Below are positions 46,901 through 60,300 of a DNA stretch of 64,000 nucleotides, piece by piece. The DNA is taken from positions 11,346,001 to 11,410,000 of the forward strand of contig CM114271.1 of assembly GCA_050084515.1 (NCBI GenBank), in the 5' to 3' direction. Made by a program: the position numbers and the translations under genes. The DNA is from Blasia pusilla. Taxonomy: Eukaryota; Marchantiophyta; Marchantiopsida; Blasiales. A model generated the notes under the pieces. It was not told where the DNA came from and ran no database searches. It saw only the letters and a list, made by a program, of their open reading frames with translations. Positions within the stretch are counted from its first letter, which is position 1. Each line of letters opens with the position of its first letter.

Positions 46901-49900
46901 CATCTTAGTAAAATATGTATTGAATAATGAATCTCTTAGAAACTTCTAAAATTATATTATATAAATTTAGACCTAGGATATTGCTTAATTTCACCAAATT
47001 TTGAGAATTTTTTCAGATTAAATTTCAGGCCAAGCTCTTCAAAAAAAAAGTATTCATTCCTATTCTTCATGTATTTGTAGGATATTTTCATCGAATTATT
47101 TGATGAAATAAAAAATTATGTGCTAATTTAAGACATCAGTGTATATCCATCTCCATGGGAATTGTAAAAACCTCAACTCGTGTGGATATCTTATGCATTC
47201 AAAGCTAATGTGAACCTATTGATCATATCTTTATTATTATTATTATCAACGTGGCATGAACAATAAGAAATAATAATAATACTCTCACTACCGAGTACTC
47301 CTTGATACTAGGTGGATATAACATATGGGGAAGGGAGAGAGATTGTATTGGAATTTCACAGGAAAGGTAAAGCAGTCACAAGGAATTATTTGGTACTTCT
47401 CAAAAAGAGGAAGAGATGAACCTCAAAAGTGGAGGATTGGGGATTATTTTGAGTGAGAAGTGAGATGTTTCTTCATGGAGTTTCTATTTCTGCTTGTTGC
47501 AAAGGCCAAGAAATTATTTGGGATAGGGAGTGGAGGAGTTGGATATTTATTAAAGATTAGGAACCCAAAGAAGTACCATTTTTGTGCGTAGTGCATACAT
47601 GAAACTAGTCTAGTAAACCCCATTGTCCTCACACATTAAAAAGAGATAAGAGAAGAAAAAAGGGAACCCCTTAGTAGTATGGTAATTTAGTTTATCCTAC
47701 CCACCAAATATTCAAAAAATCATGCATACTTGAAAAGAGAATTAAAATGAAGATTCCTGGATGAATGCATGTTATATTTGTAATTCAAGGCTGTGCCACA
47801 CATACTATTGGGCTGATGGATTTTATTTTTTAAACCCGTGAATATAAATTTCCAAGAAAAAATGATGAGGCATTTAGAGTAGCTAAATTCTCTGATGTCA
47901 AATATATGGTGTGTTAGCATTTCTAGGTCATCACTTCAGGCAAGAAACTTGTGAAGATGGAAATATGATAGGAAAAAATTTTGATGTTAGAAATTTGATT
48001 TGAAAAGAAAAAATGGGTTGGACATTTCAAGCGAGAATTTCCATGCAACATGAATTTTCTTTGAAAAAAATTAGTTTGAAATTTCTAGCTGAACATTTCA
48101 GATAACAAAAAAGAGGGGTAAAAAATCCCACTCCGTCAAATTTTCAGGTCCTTAAATTTGGAAATTTTACTTTTCAGAATTGTTGGATTGCCATTGCTAG
48201 TCGAGACACGCTAATACAAACGCCAGATAAAGCAGACTTTTTGACCTATACGGACCAAAAAGCTTTTCTTTGATGAAGACCAAAAAGCTTTTCTTTTATG
48301 AAGAGAAAAGAATTCAATGGTTTCGTACGTTGGGATGGTGAGGGAATGAGATATATGGGTTAAGATGGACAAAAGTGGATCGAAAAATTGATAGGGTACA
48401 AGGACGCGGACCGTAAGGAGAAAGAGAATTATGAGAGAAAGAGAAATATGAGAGATGGATGAGTGAAGAAAAACGAATTTAGAGGATAAGAAGAGGTCAA
48501 ACCATGAGGAGCTTGAAAACAAAAATTAAAAGCTTATCGAACTTAGAGAGTTATATTTTTTCTGGAGGCATCTTTTTTCGAATTCAAATAACTGTTAAAG
48601 CATCCTAAAAGTAGAGAAATAAAGTGAAATTAAATGAGATGAGAGTGGAAACAAGGGAAGAAATGAAGGGAAAAAAGATATGATTGTAGATAAAGAAGAA
48701 AAGTGAAAGAATTCAAGATGAAAAAAACAAAAGATCGAGGTCGTAGTAAAGGTGAGACAAAAGGAAAACATTCTTTTGAAGGAATTGAATTCTTTTCTCT
48801 TCATCAAAGAACATTATGACTAAGATTTGGATCACCTTGAGACTCTAAGATTTGATGTCCACTTAAACCATTTGATAAGAAAAAGCCAAAAAGTACAAAC
48901 AACTTTGAAAAATATATATTATTAAAATACAACACAAGTAGTCAACAACATAAGCCACAAGGGCCCTTTTAGATATGGAGCATTCTTGGGAGTTTTTTTA
49001 TGTCTTTTTAAACGTAACATTTTTATAATAAAGTTCTTATTAATACTTTGTTCCGCATATGCGCCATGATACTAGCAATTTTTTAGAGAGAAAATAACAT
49101 AAAAAAACAAAAAATTGAAATATATTGGCCTCCTCATTTGACTTGGGAATCCGAAACATAATGCCCAAGAAAGGAGTTTAAAAAAGTAGAAGGCTCATAT
49201 CACCCCAAATTAATCGCATAGACCTTGTGTTTCATGTTTTCTTTGAATTAAAGGATTTAAAAGGGGACATTCAGCATCTTAGATTTTTGTCCAAGTTTTG
49301 TACCAAGATAAGAAAAAAATCACCTTATTGATAAAGTGAAATCTTGGGAACTCAAGAATTCATAGTATTCCATATTATTGCATCAATAGAAGGAAGTTCT
49401 TGATTTTTGTATTCCTGAATTGTTGAAGCCTATTTTAACATGAGATCATATAAGGAAAAATTTAAATGCGTGGAATGAATAATCACCTTGCATAGGACTC
49501 TACCTTTACGAAGATTTTTTTTTCTACCACGTGTTATGATATTTTCTTCTTGTTGCACATATGCCACGTGTCAAGCAAAGGGGCTTTTGAAAATCTAGAA
49601 TCCACTCTTAAAAACATACATTTAACTTTTCACAATGCAAGTGTTAATGGGATGTTGCTTACAACACATCTGAAATTGCATTTTGCGAATGAATTATGGG
49701 TAATGCGAAAATGAGGGATGAAAGACTTGGGTCCATGCAACACACATCCAAGAGCAAGAGTTGCAAAGCATGGATGATTTATTCCCATTGAAATCTCATG
49801 TGTTAGTAACTTAAGCATGTATGGAAAATTATGAGTTCAAATTATTTTTTATCATATTTTCTCTTACCAAATTATGATGCCATCTATACTCTTATTTCAA

Positions 49901-52430
49901 ACTTTCTTTTAGAATGTATGGTAATCTTACCTTCAATAGTAGATTAAAATAAGGGTTATTGAGTAAGGTCAAAGTGGACTTGACATATAAGATATGAATC
50001 GAAGAGTGGGGTGGAACGAGATGGGGAACGGATGGATCGATGAACAAATGAAGAAGTGTAGGGATGGGTGCACTAAATAACGATCCACTAACTAGTCAAA
50101 CTATTAGCCCTTACATGCATTTTTCGTTTGCAATTAAAATTTAGTATTTTTAGATTTTAAAATATTTATATTATAATAATAGGATAGGTTTTTCGTTTAA
50201 AACTTGTGTCCATTTTAAATATTTCCCTCTCACCATTTTAAAAGAAATTTGAACCATAAAGTAAAGATAATATTTTCAAGTATGCTTACTTTTATCCTCC
50301 TTTTAGCTTTGTAATTTTCATATTTACCATATTCCACTTCCATTATTTTTTACAGTTTTAAATTTTAAATTTTTATGTAATTCCTTTTCTAGAAAAAATT
50401 TATATTTTGTAAAATAATTTTTTATATTTATAGAAAACCTATCCCTGGAAATTACTTAATAAATTAAAGTGTGTAATATTTTTAAAATATTAAAAAGCAT
50501 AACATAGACTCTTTGGAATTTGGTTGAAGAGGGAAGAAATATGATTTAATTACTTATGAAGATAGGGAAAATTTCTATTCAAATTTTCCCCTTAGCTTCT
50601 CTTCATTTTTATTTACCATACATCTTATGAAATACTCTTTACCTATTTTTTGAGAGGAAAATTAAAAATATTTTTTGCAATTTAAAAAAAAAATAGTTCA
50701 AATATGAGAATGGGGAGTATGTGGATCATATAAGGAGGATTTATTTTTCTAAAATAAAATGGATCTTTTTAATAGTTTGATGTAAGATTTGAGGCACAAT
50801 TCCAATAAATGGAATAGATATAACTCTTAGAGGATGGGTTTGGGAAGATGCTTACATATTTCCATTTGACTTCTCTAGCATCCCCATATATCACATTTTC
50901 TTTGAGATTCACACTTGAATCCAAAAGAAAAGAGAATTATATAGAGTGTGCCTACTTTAATTTCCGTTTCTAATGCAAATAAGCAACCTAAAACAATGTT
51001 TTGGCTTGCTTATTTTCATTGTCTCCATTATTTTTGATAATTTTAATATATAATAGTTTCATTTTCTATGTGTAATGATAGATCTTTATTCCAAAATTAA
51101 AAGAAAGAAACCCAAAGAAATCTGGAAATTAAAATTAACTTTATTGAGGAAGGAATTTGAGTGTTTGGATGGAGAATCATAGGCTCTTGGGAGGAGCATT
51201 GTGTAAAAAAAAAAATGGTTATGAGTTTTGTTTAATTGGTAGGAGTGCAATGGATACCGAGAAGAATTTCGTTCCCAAATTAGGAAGAGAAACGAAAAGA
51301 AAAGAAAATATTTTTTTTAGGAAAAAATGGAATAAAATTCATCTGAAGAGGCGAGAAATTCTTGAGCATGGTGGTATTTAAGATTGGTAATTTCTTGTGG
51401 CATTCCCAACCAAACCCTTTTTCGAGCTGCAAATTTTCTACTTGAAATTTGATGTGATGGCGTTAGGCTAGGAAAGGGACTTAGCCTTAAGTTTTATGCT
51501 TAGAGTTGAACCAAATGGCATACCTTGGAAAGATGTTTACAAACATGAAAGTTTTGAGAGTATAGCTATACATGGTATTTGTTTGGAGACTTGAGGAGCA
51601 GGACTTGAGCAAGGGATGTGCAAGAGTTTATTGAAGAAAGAGTCAAACATCTTGGCAATAACTCTATAGATCTTGATAGCTATTAAGATGAAGAGATGTC
51701 CTTTGTGAAGACAACTATATAAGTGAATCTTTTTCCCTACCTACGATTATTGTATCAATATTCCTTGTGTAATCATGTGTGCCCAAAGTGACTCTCACAT
51801 AGGATGTGTAACTACAAAATTTACCACCACGTTCGTCTTTTGTGCCATTTTTAAGTCTTCATGGATGATGGAATCTTGTATGGAATAGTGTTGCTCCCTC
51901 TTTGCTCGTAGAAGCTACTCTCATGGGCAATATGGAAAATGATATTCCTAATCTTGCACAACGTCATAAGTGGCTATTATCTAATCCTCAATTGGACAAC
52001 ATGCACACCAAGAGAATCCAAGCTACGCAAACACTTATATAGTGTCAAACCAACCATAAATCGTTCAGAAACATCCACATGAAATCTCATTTTTATGATA
52101 AAGGGAGGTAGTTGCAATGTGGATTGCCAAAATTAATGGTCTAATTCCCACCTTTAATCCATTCCCTTTCTAGAATAAGACTTTGATTAAAAGAAGAGAT
52201 GTCCCTATGACCCAACTCCATAAACCTTTCAAGAAGAATTGTGAGGAATTGGAAAAGGATGGAACTGTGCAAGACTGGGCAAGGGAAGAATTGTGATGGT
52301 CCTAAAAATAGCTTTGTAACACCCTTTTGCAAAACCCGTGCCTTGGTACGTCCCCTGCAAACATTCGTTGTTTTTTCTTCTCCATCTAACCTATCAACAC
52401 GTCCTCTAAACCTATTTCATAATGAACCTC
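43936..52430. other. long AT-rich intergenic region, nothing recognised
   Basis: About 8.5 kb without any frame or motif I can support as a gene. It has many poly-A/T runs and a small duplicated AAAAAGCTTTTCTTT stretch at 48,255-48,300. Old, unrecognised repeats are possible. Confidence 0.45.
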
Positions 52431-52689
52431 ATTTGCCGTCTTAAAGGACCGCACACTTGTAAGTAAGAGTCAATGTAGCATAGAGGAAGGGAGAAAGAGA
52501 CCTCAATAAAAAGTGAATGATGGAAAACCCATCTAGAATGCAGAAAAGGATGGACTCAAAGAGTACTCGGCTCTTTGAGTCTCTCTTTCCGACCATAACT
52601 AGCTCGAAAAAAGAAAAGGGGCACCCCCTATCAGCTAAACTCACTAGTAGCAAAGACGTTCTCAGAAACACATGACTACCACTAAGTGG

Positions 52690-53300
52690 GCCTCTAGCAT
52701 TGGCGTCTCCCACAACCCGATCCCACCACAAAAGCCCACTGGCTTGGCCATGTTGCAAACCTATGGAGACCCGTTGCCTAGAGTAAAAAATCACAATAGC
52801 TAATGATGAGTCATTTCTCGACTGGAGATGATAGGTGCAATCCGTAAGGAGTGAGTCAAACCTCTCCCCCATAGCCCCATACATCTCTATGGCTAGGGGG
52901 ATGAATCAATGTCCCTCATGAAGTCAACTATCGAGATGGATCTTCTTCACGACCGCCACCGCTGCTCCTTGTAGCAATCTCCCTTGTGCCACCACTTGGG
53001 CTCGCAACGTAGGATCCACCACTACAACGTCCACCGCCACCACGTGCACATCTCGTGTCATATCAAGATTAGCATGGGTAAGGGAATCCCGCATGGAGTA
53101 ATGCCTCTCTCGTGGAATCCACTTTCGCAAGAAATATTGAATATGACATCGCACATAACATCGAAATTGGAAATCCTCTCACCTCCCATTGGATAGCGTG
53201 CAAAATGCACACCAAGTGTATCTAGACTTTAGTGACACTCACAGTGTGTTGAACCAACCACCGATGGTTGGGGTAGGCCTAGTCGAAATTAAACCGCATC
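52690..53300 (-). pseudogene. retroelement-like C-terminal remnant
   Basis: Minus-strand pieces in shifting frames: LDTLGVHFARYPMGGERISN, VDVVVVDPTLRAQVV, then about 52,880-52,740 RFDSLLTDCTYHLQSRND and YSRQRVSIGLQHGQASGLL. From memory, the same succession (LGIH...R, DVV.ADPT, RFD.FLT, YYRQRVS.ALQRAQA) occurs in repeated plant proteins linked to retroelements, often in non-seed plants. No catalytic domain is visible. The assignment is tentative. Confidence 0.5.
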
Positions 53301-53759
53301 GTTGTGGTATAGGTAAGTGGTGCGATATGGAAAGTTGGGATGAGGGGACGAGCCCCCACCCATGAGCCTAGTACAACCTATCCCCTTTTCGAAGCAAGAG
53401 CAAATATGGACCCAAACCTCCATGGGAATATCCCCGTCTAACATAGTGACTCGAAAAATTCCCTCAAAATGGGCTTCCATCAAAGAAGATTGGAGCCTGG
53501 ACTGATCGGAAGTAATTAAGGAGGAGAAAGTGGGGAGATGAGTTCTAACCTCAACAAGAAGAGAATCTCTACATGCTCTCTAAACCATCATCAAATGATT
53601 CTGTACCATAAATCTAAAGTAAAGAAGGGGTGTTGCTATGGCACTCAAAAAAGAAACCTATTCAATCAAGAAACATGTATACAAACTACTCTTACATGGG
53701 CCCTTAAAGAGCCGGGTCTTAAAATTCCCAAACACCTCACTATCTAAATAGGAGAATGG

Positions 53760-54480
53760 AAGAAAGGCCGGAAGAGCCACGCCTTTTAACCGCGCGCTAC
53801 AATGGTCACCGGGAAAAGGAGAGGAACGTGCTAGGATTGGTCCACTAGCGTAATAACTAACTACTGGTTCCAGGTACGCACTCCTGGCGGCGGGGGGAAC
53901 GTTATCAGGGCTGGTGTGGAGCTTGGGTACGTAGTAGTAGGCGCGGCCGGTCAAATAAAGCCCAGCCGGTGGGTAACGCACTTCATCGCCCGCTGCTGCC
54001 GGGCCTCCCCCCTCAGCATGTGTATCCTGTGGCGCGGCGCGGCGCCGTGCCGATCGCCCGTCAATAGGACGGGCTCCCGTCAACTCCCGTCCGTAAGCCT
54101 TCAACATACGGGTTTGACTGGTCAAGCGCACATCTCTCCCACATTTAGAAAGAATCCCTGACACGACTTCATTGGAGATTCAGGTTTCCGGATGTGGTAA
54201 CACGTTGGGATCGCGGGCCCGTGGGAACGTCGGGGGTACTACTCCGACTGCAACTCTACTTGTCGTAGTCTGATTGAACACTGCGCGGCGTAAGCTCCCT
54301 TCGCCGGATGCCGGTGGGACCCGTGCGATGATGGGGTACTTCCCGAAGATGCCAGGTGCCGGGTACCAGGCGCTTGGAGCGTGTGTGTCCATTTTACGAC
54401 GACGTTGCGGCTTCAGCCCATGTGTTTTGGTCGGGCCTGGTCGGCGAGGAGGCTGGAAGGAAGTAAAAAATCATGCGGCA
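53760..54480. other. GC-rich, CpG-rich patch
   Basis: Sharply richer in G+C and CpG than its surroundings (for example GCGCGGCGCGGCGCCG near 54,031). Open frames of 168 codons (minus) and 60-80 codons (both strands) overlap here, but none is recognised. It could be a promoter-type island or the relic of a gene edge. Confidence 0.4.
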
Positions 54481-56731
54481 ACTCGTTAATTGCAAGTATC
54501 TCTGCTTTCTGTTCACCTATGAGACGGCTACAGTAACTTGAAATTGAAGAGTGCGAAACCGTAAACCTCATAATCAAGTTTGACTGGATGCGTTACTGAA
54601 TCCGGTTTGAAAAACGTAACACTGAGGCAGGAGAAGAACAAGGAATGATTCCACCGCTCCAACTAACACGAAGCGTCTAAGGTACTCATTTATTGTTTGC
54701 GGGTTCGCCAGACAGCCTGCTCCAACGGCTATGATCATTGAACAAGTGGTCGCCATTTCGTTCTGAAAGGCAAACGGCAGGCGAAGGGTTACACTATAGA
54801 CCTATCTGCCCTTCCAATTTCAGCATACAGCAGTAATTTTATCCCTTGGGAGGTTTGGCGGACATGCCTTCTCCCTCTCGAACGCGTTTAGTTTAGTGAA
54901 AGACTGCGCCAACTTTTACCAATTGGTTGAATCAGATCACCGGCTTTCTTGAAGTCGGTTCCATCTAGAACTGGTGGTCGCTTATCAATTGCTTCTCAAA
55001 AGTCGAGGTGATAATAGCATGGGGCTTTCCTTCTTCCTTTCCCACGATCCTCGTCCGCTTTCTCCCATCTACACTCCGAGTTCTTGACTGGTCCGGGAAG
55101 CTTTTCTCAGTTTCATTGATGTGACTCAGATTTTTCCTTTGTCCTACCTGCCGTCATTGCTTCCCGCTCCTACGGTACGACACTTGCAGCTTATATAAGC
55201 CATTCCACTGCCAGTGTCTTCCGCTTCCGAGAGCAATTCCTACGTCGTCACAGCTTCGGTGATTCGTAACAGCCTGACAGTGAGAATTTTGAAGTTTCAG
55301 GATTCGAGTACTAGTAGTTGCAGTACTAGTGGCTAAATCATGCTCGATCTCGTGGAAAGAAAGCCAAGTTATTATCACGTTCGATTCTGCATGCGGTCAT
55401 GAAGGAGATGTATCTATTGGATAGTTATAGCACTCGGCTAGCGCTCTTTACATCGGCACTTCTTTACCGGATTCCGATCATTGACAAGCGAATTTGCCGC
55501 TTAGTAACGAGCAGGTAAAACGCCGCTCCCCCACTTCTCTAACAAGTCCTTTGTAATTAGCACTGCTGATGACAGTCTCAGCCGTGGACACCAGCTTGTC
55601 AATGATCGTTCGCAAGCTCTCATCCTGCTACTAGAATGCTACTCTTATGGCCGAATCTACTGCTGCTGCTGTTGTAGTTGATCGGATCTCCCCTTGACAC
55701 TTGGTGCAAACTTAATTTATACGAAATACTGGCAAGCATAATCTACAGATAATAAGGCAGGATAATGGAAATACGTATCTTACGTGCATCAGTCCTTCCT
55801 TTTATAAGTTAAAAAATCAAGTTTCAGCATGTGCATGCTAGCTAGCGGTTCGAGGTAGTTGACGCCGTAGGGACATCAGCATTCTCTTCGACCGATTCCA
55901 GGCACGCACGACTTTCCTATTAAAGTGATGAACTGAGATAGATGATGGCGATTCTTCATTGATTCATCGATCACGACTTTCAGGCCCACGGAGCACTACT
56001 TAACTTATCCAAGGTTTGAACCTCTGTGTAGATACTAGTACTGCCCTCATCCATCGCTAAGTACTGGTCAGTGAACGACATCGAATGCTTAGACGACCTT
56101 CGAGCGACTTATCAACCGACCTCTGTGAGACTCTCAGAACCCTTTAGTTGCATTTTATTTACATGTGCCTAGATCCAATCGTTGACTGTTAAATTACCAA
56201 GATTTAACTCTCAGCAGACATTCCTGTAAACTAGTAGGGGAGTTACAATAGCGGATTCTCGGACTGGAGTTCGTACGACGCTGGGAGGAACTACACAGTC
56301 TACGTATCGGAAGGAATACTCCCGAAGACATAAACGAAAGGAACCAACAGTTCCTTTCTCTTCGTGTGACAGTGGTTTTTTCTCATGAATTTTTGGGGAA
56401 GTCCTTAGGGCATAGGGGTTGATTTTTTCCGAAGGGGTTTTTCAACCAATTATTTTCCGAAGAGGAAGGACTTCATTAACTGTTTGCAGAACAGGGCAAA
56501 CCACCCTTGTTTCCCCCGAATAACTGTTCCAGGCCTTCGGGAACTGTGCCCAGATCCCCTTCTCCCAGAAATTGGGAAGGACTTTTTGAGACTTAGAGAG
56601 ATGTGCAGAATCCCCTACCACTACACGACTTTGTTTGACATGAGTTTATTTCTACCCACAAGATTGTACTCGCTCTGTAGTTAGTCACGATCTTCTCGGA
56701 CTCCAGGAAACGAAAGGAATTGATACATAAT

Positions 56732-56806
<75 letters not shown>

Positions 56807-57342
56807 AAGTGCTGGCTATAGTACGTGGTCTGTACTTTCTGCTTCCTCGTGAGAATTGACCATCGAACATGTACCCGCAGCGTATCCTAGTGTAGACTTG
56901 GAAGTGCTCGAAGCTCCAGATTATCATGGCCTTGATTAGTCGTGACACCACAATCACTCCATGTGCAGCACACATATTATTATCTTGTAAAGTTTAGAGG
57001 TGGACTTCCGCTAAACGTCTTCGGGTCTGGAAGTCGATGAATCTCGTGCGGATAGTGGTTTTTCGACTATGTGCAATGCATTTCACAGGTTTCAGATTCA
57101 GCTACGATTTTGTTTTAACTTGGGTTCGACAGAACTTCCAGTCCGATCTGATCTGCGTGATGCAAAACGGGCTTAGCCTACCCGAAAAAAAAGAGTGTAT
57201 GAGGGGCCTTTGGATAGCGAGGAGGTAAGGCCTACATTTTATACTAATTCTCATCTCCTCCACCAGGATTACTCTAGTCGACGCATCGTCGTGAGAAGTG
57301 TCAGAGTAGGCGAGCGAAAGCTCGCTCTCTGGACAGACAGCA
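54481..57342. other. upstream region of the PHO1-like gene
   Basis: No coding feature recognised. It contains the TA microsatellite and, just before the start codon, a pyrimidine-rich stretch with a possible small 5'-UTR intron (GGTAAGG at about 57,224 to CACCAG at about 57,268). The promoter was not located. Confidence 0.4.
56735..56803. repeat. (TA)n microsatellite
   Basis: About 34 uninterrupted TA units, 540 bases upstream of the PHO1-like start codon. Confidence 0.97.
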
Positions 57343-60300
57343 ATGGTGAAATTCCAGAAACAGCTTGCGGGACAGCTCGTGCCTGAATGGGAGGAAGCGT
57401 ACTGCAACTACAAGCAACTCAAGCAGGACGTGAAGCGGATCAAAGAGCATCACCAACTCGTCGATGACAACCTTTCGGTCGCGAAGATTTCAACGAACTC
57501 GGTCTACACCCTCAAGTTTATCGGAAGTCCGTTAGGAGCCTTTACCGGAAAGCTCGTGAACCACTCGCGATTCCTCTGGGATAAAGTGGAGCACATAGTG
57601 GTATTATCGTCATACCACCCCCGATCATTCACATCGAATCTCTCACGTGCGAGAATCCAAGCTCCTAAAGCGCTGCATATATATGATTAATCGAACTCTG
57701 TAGTCGTGCATGGATGAATGAATCACTCTATCAATCGTCACATTCATGCCAGAAGATCTCTGGTGCAATTTCGATCTGATGAGCCTCAGCTCAAGAGTCC
57801 CTTCCTTGCTCTACTTGCGCACGGGCCTCGTGGACGCTGTGAGGGACTCACAATAATATGTTGTTCAGAGTCACGTAATAATATGTAGCTGTCAAGGCTT
57901 AGAGCCAAGATCAGCTTCAGTACGTACACTTCATGAAGTGCTAGCTCGAGTAGCTCAGGTTCCTAGCTGTAGGTGTCTAAGGAATTCTGAAGTGGATCAC
58001 ATAGAGTGCGTTGAAAGCAACGTGGAATACTAGTAATCGTCTAAAGCAGTGCCATCATCCCGCAGTCTATTCGTTCTTTCTCTCGTTTCAAGCTTGCATT
58101 AAGGTATTCCGTAAGTCTTACTGATAGGTTCTTGTCAAGCTCTTAGTCCAGTAAAAGAGCAACGCATTAGTGTCCTCGTCACGCGGGAATCTGTTAGCAA
58201 GTCGCGACCGTCATTATCAATGTGATTCGGGGCGGTCCTAAGCTTCCGGTTACCGACAGAAAATTGTGTTTTAGCTTCTTGGATTGGAGCCAATCATCTT
58301 TCATGAGCATAAAAATTCCGACAAGTTCGTGAGCATGTAATCGCCTATCTTAGTGCTATGCAGGACCTGAAAAGAAAGGCAGAGAGCGCGCCGTAGGATG
58401 AGATGGGATCGGATCCGATCGGAGCTGAAGTGAAAGCTAACGCAGTGCCTGTGCACGAACTACAACAGGTACACGCACAACCAGGCGCAGACGCGTACGA
58501 GGAGTTTTACGAGACGGAGCTTCTGGAGTCGGCACTTACGCCTACGGAACTCGCGACCGACTTTTTCCAGAGATTGGATGCTCAGCTAAACATGGTCAAC
58601 CGATTTTACAAAATAAAGGAGGAGGAATATAATCTCCGAGCGCATAGTTTGCAGCTTCAGATGGAAGCTCTTCTCGACCTGCGGAAGGCCCTCGCTCGTC
58701 ACAGCAGCCAAGTGAACCATATCTCCAGCGGAAGCGACGAGGAGAAGTCAGGTACGCTTTTCCATGTCTCTCCATGACTCGTTGATCAACACCGTGCATG
58801 TCTCTCGATGCGTTTGACGTTTCTAGCGACAGATGACCCCGTCGTTCACAACAGTACACATGCTGAGTGCACTGAAACGATCTAGTACTAGTAGTCCTCT
58901 GGGACTTCCTAAACTAAACGTTCTTAATTTAGTAACACTAGAGCGAAGCGTTTGGTGCGATGATCAATGAATGTGCTTGGTTTCGTGCTTGGTCCTGCCA
59001 GAGGACCCGTCGATTGAGTGTACCGTTCGTAAACTACGGTTTCCATGGGACCGAGGAAGTCTCCTCTAATCCTAATGATGTTGATCGGGATGGAGCCGTG
59101 TATCGACGGTACATGGTCATATTGAATCGATATAAGCATCCGATCCTAGACCCACAATTTCGTCGGCGACTAGGTAGTCCGGGTAGATTCTAAAGCTGTA
59201 TATAGAATGGTTTTGGAAGTATGTAGCAAAAGCTGTAACTGCTCCGGAACTATCACGAATCCAACACTGACGGACGTGAGTCTTGATTACTTGGTACTTG
59301 ACATTACCTGTCTCTCTGTGCAGAAACAACTCTGAGCGCGTGGAGCGCACGATCAGGACAAGGACGTGCAGTGACAAAGAAACAAGTGCAGAATGCCGAG
59401 AAGCTCTTACGCACCGCTTTCGCCGAATTCTACCGCGGCTTGAGCAACCTGAAAAGTTACAGGTATGGCATCATCAAGTTTCTCGATGATGACAGTGGAG
59501 GGATGAGTATGATCGTCTGAGAGTGTAAACGACAATATCAAAAACCCAACTCTATCTGAATGAACTCATTCATTCTACGTGCAATGAATGACGATGTCCA
59601 ATTCACGACCTTCCCACTTTGCAGTTATGGATGTTCAGATCCAGAGTCTACGTTGTCTCGAAGCTTTCTCGTGTAATCTTAATAGATTAGGTTATAGAAT
59701 TGAAGGGTGCGATGGGCGTCCTGGCGCACCGGGACAGCTATTCTTCGATTTCATCGCGAAGAAACACATTCCAGAAACGAATAGTCCTCAGAATAAATAT
59801 GTATAGTTGCATGTTTATGTAAACCTTCACTATCTAGGGGACACAATCCCAGACTGAATCAGGTGACACATTCATTTTGGGGTTTAATTGATTGCGTATC
59901 TTCTGGTCTATCGACGTACATTCTCAAGGGCCAAGGCGATGTCCGTGAGATTTCATCTGTTTAAGTACTTTGCTAAATCCTGCGATCTCTCTAATTATAG
60001 AGATAGATAATCACACCTGAGAAGGACGTAAAGTAGAACTTCAAATGCACAGTTAGCGAACGTGGAATATCCTTCCAAGTGATGTTTCCTAGCTTTATCT
60101 TTATGACATTGTGGGGTGTTTTCATTCCACTCTGAATCCTGTTGTTCTGGGGCCTGATTAGTTGACGTGTCTTTTCTTCCTGCCTGTTTGATCAACGGGA
60201 TGCAGCGCTTTGAATATAATGGCGTTTTCGAAAATACTGAAGAAATATGACAAGGTCATTCCCTGATATTCCTTCATATTCCCAGTGAGGTGGATTTTGA

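Noticed and set aside
51157-51381. 74-codon plus-strand frame in the AT-rich region
   Set aside because: Lys-rich, short and isolated, with no splice or family support.
53658-54164. 168-codon minus-strand frame in the GC-rich patch
   Set aside because: High GC content makes long chance frames likely; no motif, homology or splice support was recognised.
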